The position numbers and the translations under genes are program-made. DNA of 14,926 nucleotides, taken from NCBI GenBank assembly GCA_012064415.1, contig SSNU01003034.1, positions 1-14,926 on the forward strand. Reading direction: 5' to 3'. This document shows, one piece after another, positions 14,800 through 14,926 of the stretch. The stretch is from Gyrodactylus bullatarudis. Lineage: Eukaryota > Platyhelminthes > Monogenea > Gyrodactylidea > Gyrodactylidae. The notes below the pieces were generated by a model that was given only the letters and a program-made list of their open reading frames with translations, ran no database searches and was not told the DNA's origin. How positions within the stretch are numbered: position 1 is the stretch's first letter; each line of letters starts with the position of its first letter.

Positions 14800-14926
14800 A
14801 CTCTTCTCTATTCTTTAATACGTAAAACTGAAAAAAATTTTTTTTTCGATTTTACCGCTTAAATGATCCTGAACAACGTTTTTTTTTCGTTTTCAAGCAG
14901 AAACAATAGAGAAAACACGATTTTTT
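14800..14926. repeat. Terminal direct repeat, right copy (circular overlap)
   Basis: Exact copy of bases 1-127, lying just upstream of atp6 in transcription direction. It joins the end of the window to its start and places the tandem-repeat control region between trnF and atp6. Confidence 0.93.

Noticed and set aside
14348..14800. Open frames on the + strand (14348-14560 and 14609-14800)
   Set aside because: They lie antisense to atp6, which has clear family motifs; their Lys/Asn-rich products are what the complement of T-rich membrane-protein sequence yields.

Overview
This window is a complete or near-complete flatworm mitochondrial genome. Its first 127 bases recur exactly as its last 127 (1-127 = 14800-14926), so it is a circle of about 14,799 bp opened inside the control region. 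All 36 genes lie on the minus strand: 12 proteins, 22 tRNAs and 2 rRNAs; no atp8 is visible. The code is the echinoderm/flatworm one (table 9). TGA is read as Trp throughout. AGA/AGG fall where Ser is conserved (cox2 QWYWSYE and CSELCG). Conserved lysines use only AAG, and the lysine tRNA has anticodon CUU. With the standard code the genes look like broken pieces; with table 9 every frame is intact and ends in TAA, or TAG for cox2.

Order in the direction of transcription (falling coordinates): atp6, nad2, V, A, D, nad1, N, P, I, K, nad3, S1, W, cox1, T, rrnL, C, rrnS, cox2, E, nad6, Y, L1, S2, L2, R, nad5, G, cox3, H, cob, nad4L, nad4, Q, M, F, control region, back to atp6. The protein/rRNA order is that of parasitic flatworms (Neodermata). 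From recalled family knowledge, trnE between cox2 and nad6 fits tapeworms and monogeneans better than flukes, and a large non-coding region beside the nad4-atp6 tRNAs recalls some monogeneans. I lean to a monogenean, without certainty. Q-M-F is a swap of the usual Q-F-M.

There are three non-coding regions. NCR1 (14761-14799 plus 1-720) has two 131-bp tandem repeats with strong hairpins, then poly-T DNA, then a GC-richer palindromic island. NCR2 (6101-6318) lies between trnL1 and trnS2. NCR3 (7080-7336) lies between cox2 and trnE. NCR1 and NCR2 share a 34-nt box, and a 19-nt motif (core ATAGGTAAAA) recurs in NCR1 and NCR3, with a shorter core in NCR2. NCR1 repeats and NCR2 are T-rich on the + strand, whereas the genes make the + strand A-rich. 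These shared elements are the best candidates for undescribed replication or transcription signals.

The proteins are inner-membrane subunits of respiratory complex I (nad1-6, 4L), III (cob), IV (cox1-3) and ATP synthase (atp6). The tRNAs and rRNAs serve their translation, and tRNAs between genes probably act as cleavage points of long transcripts.
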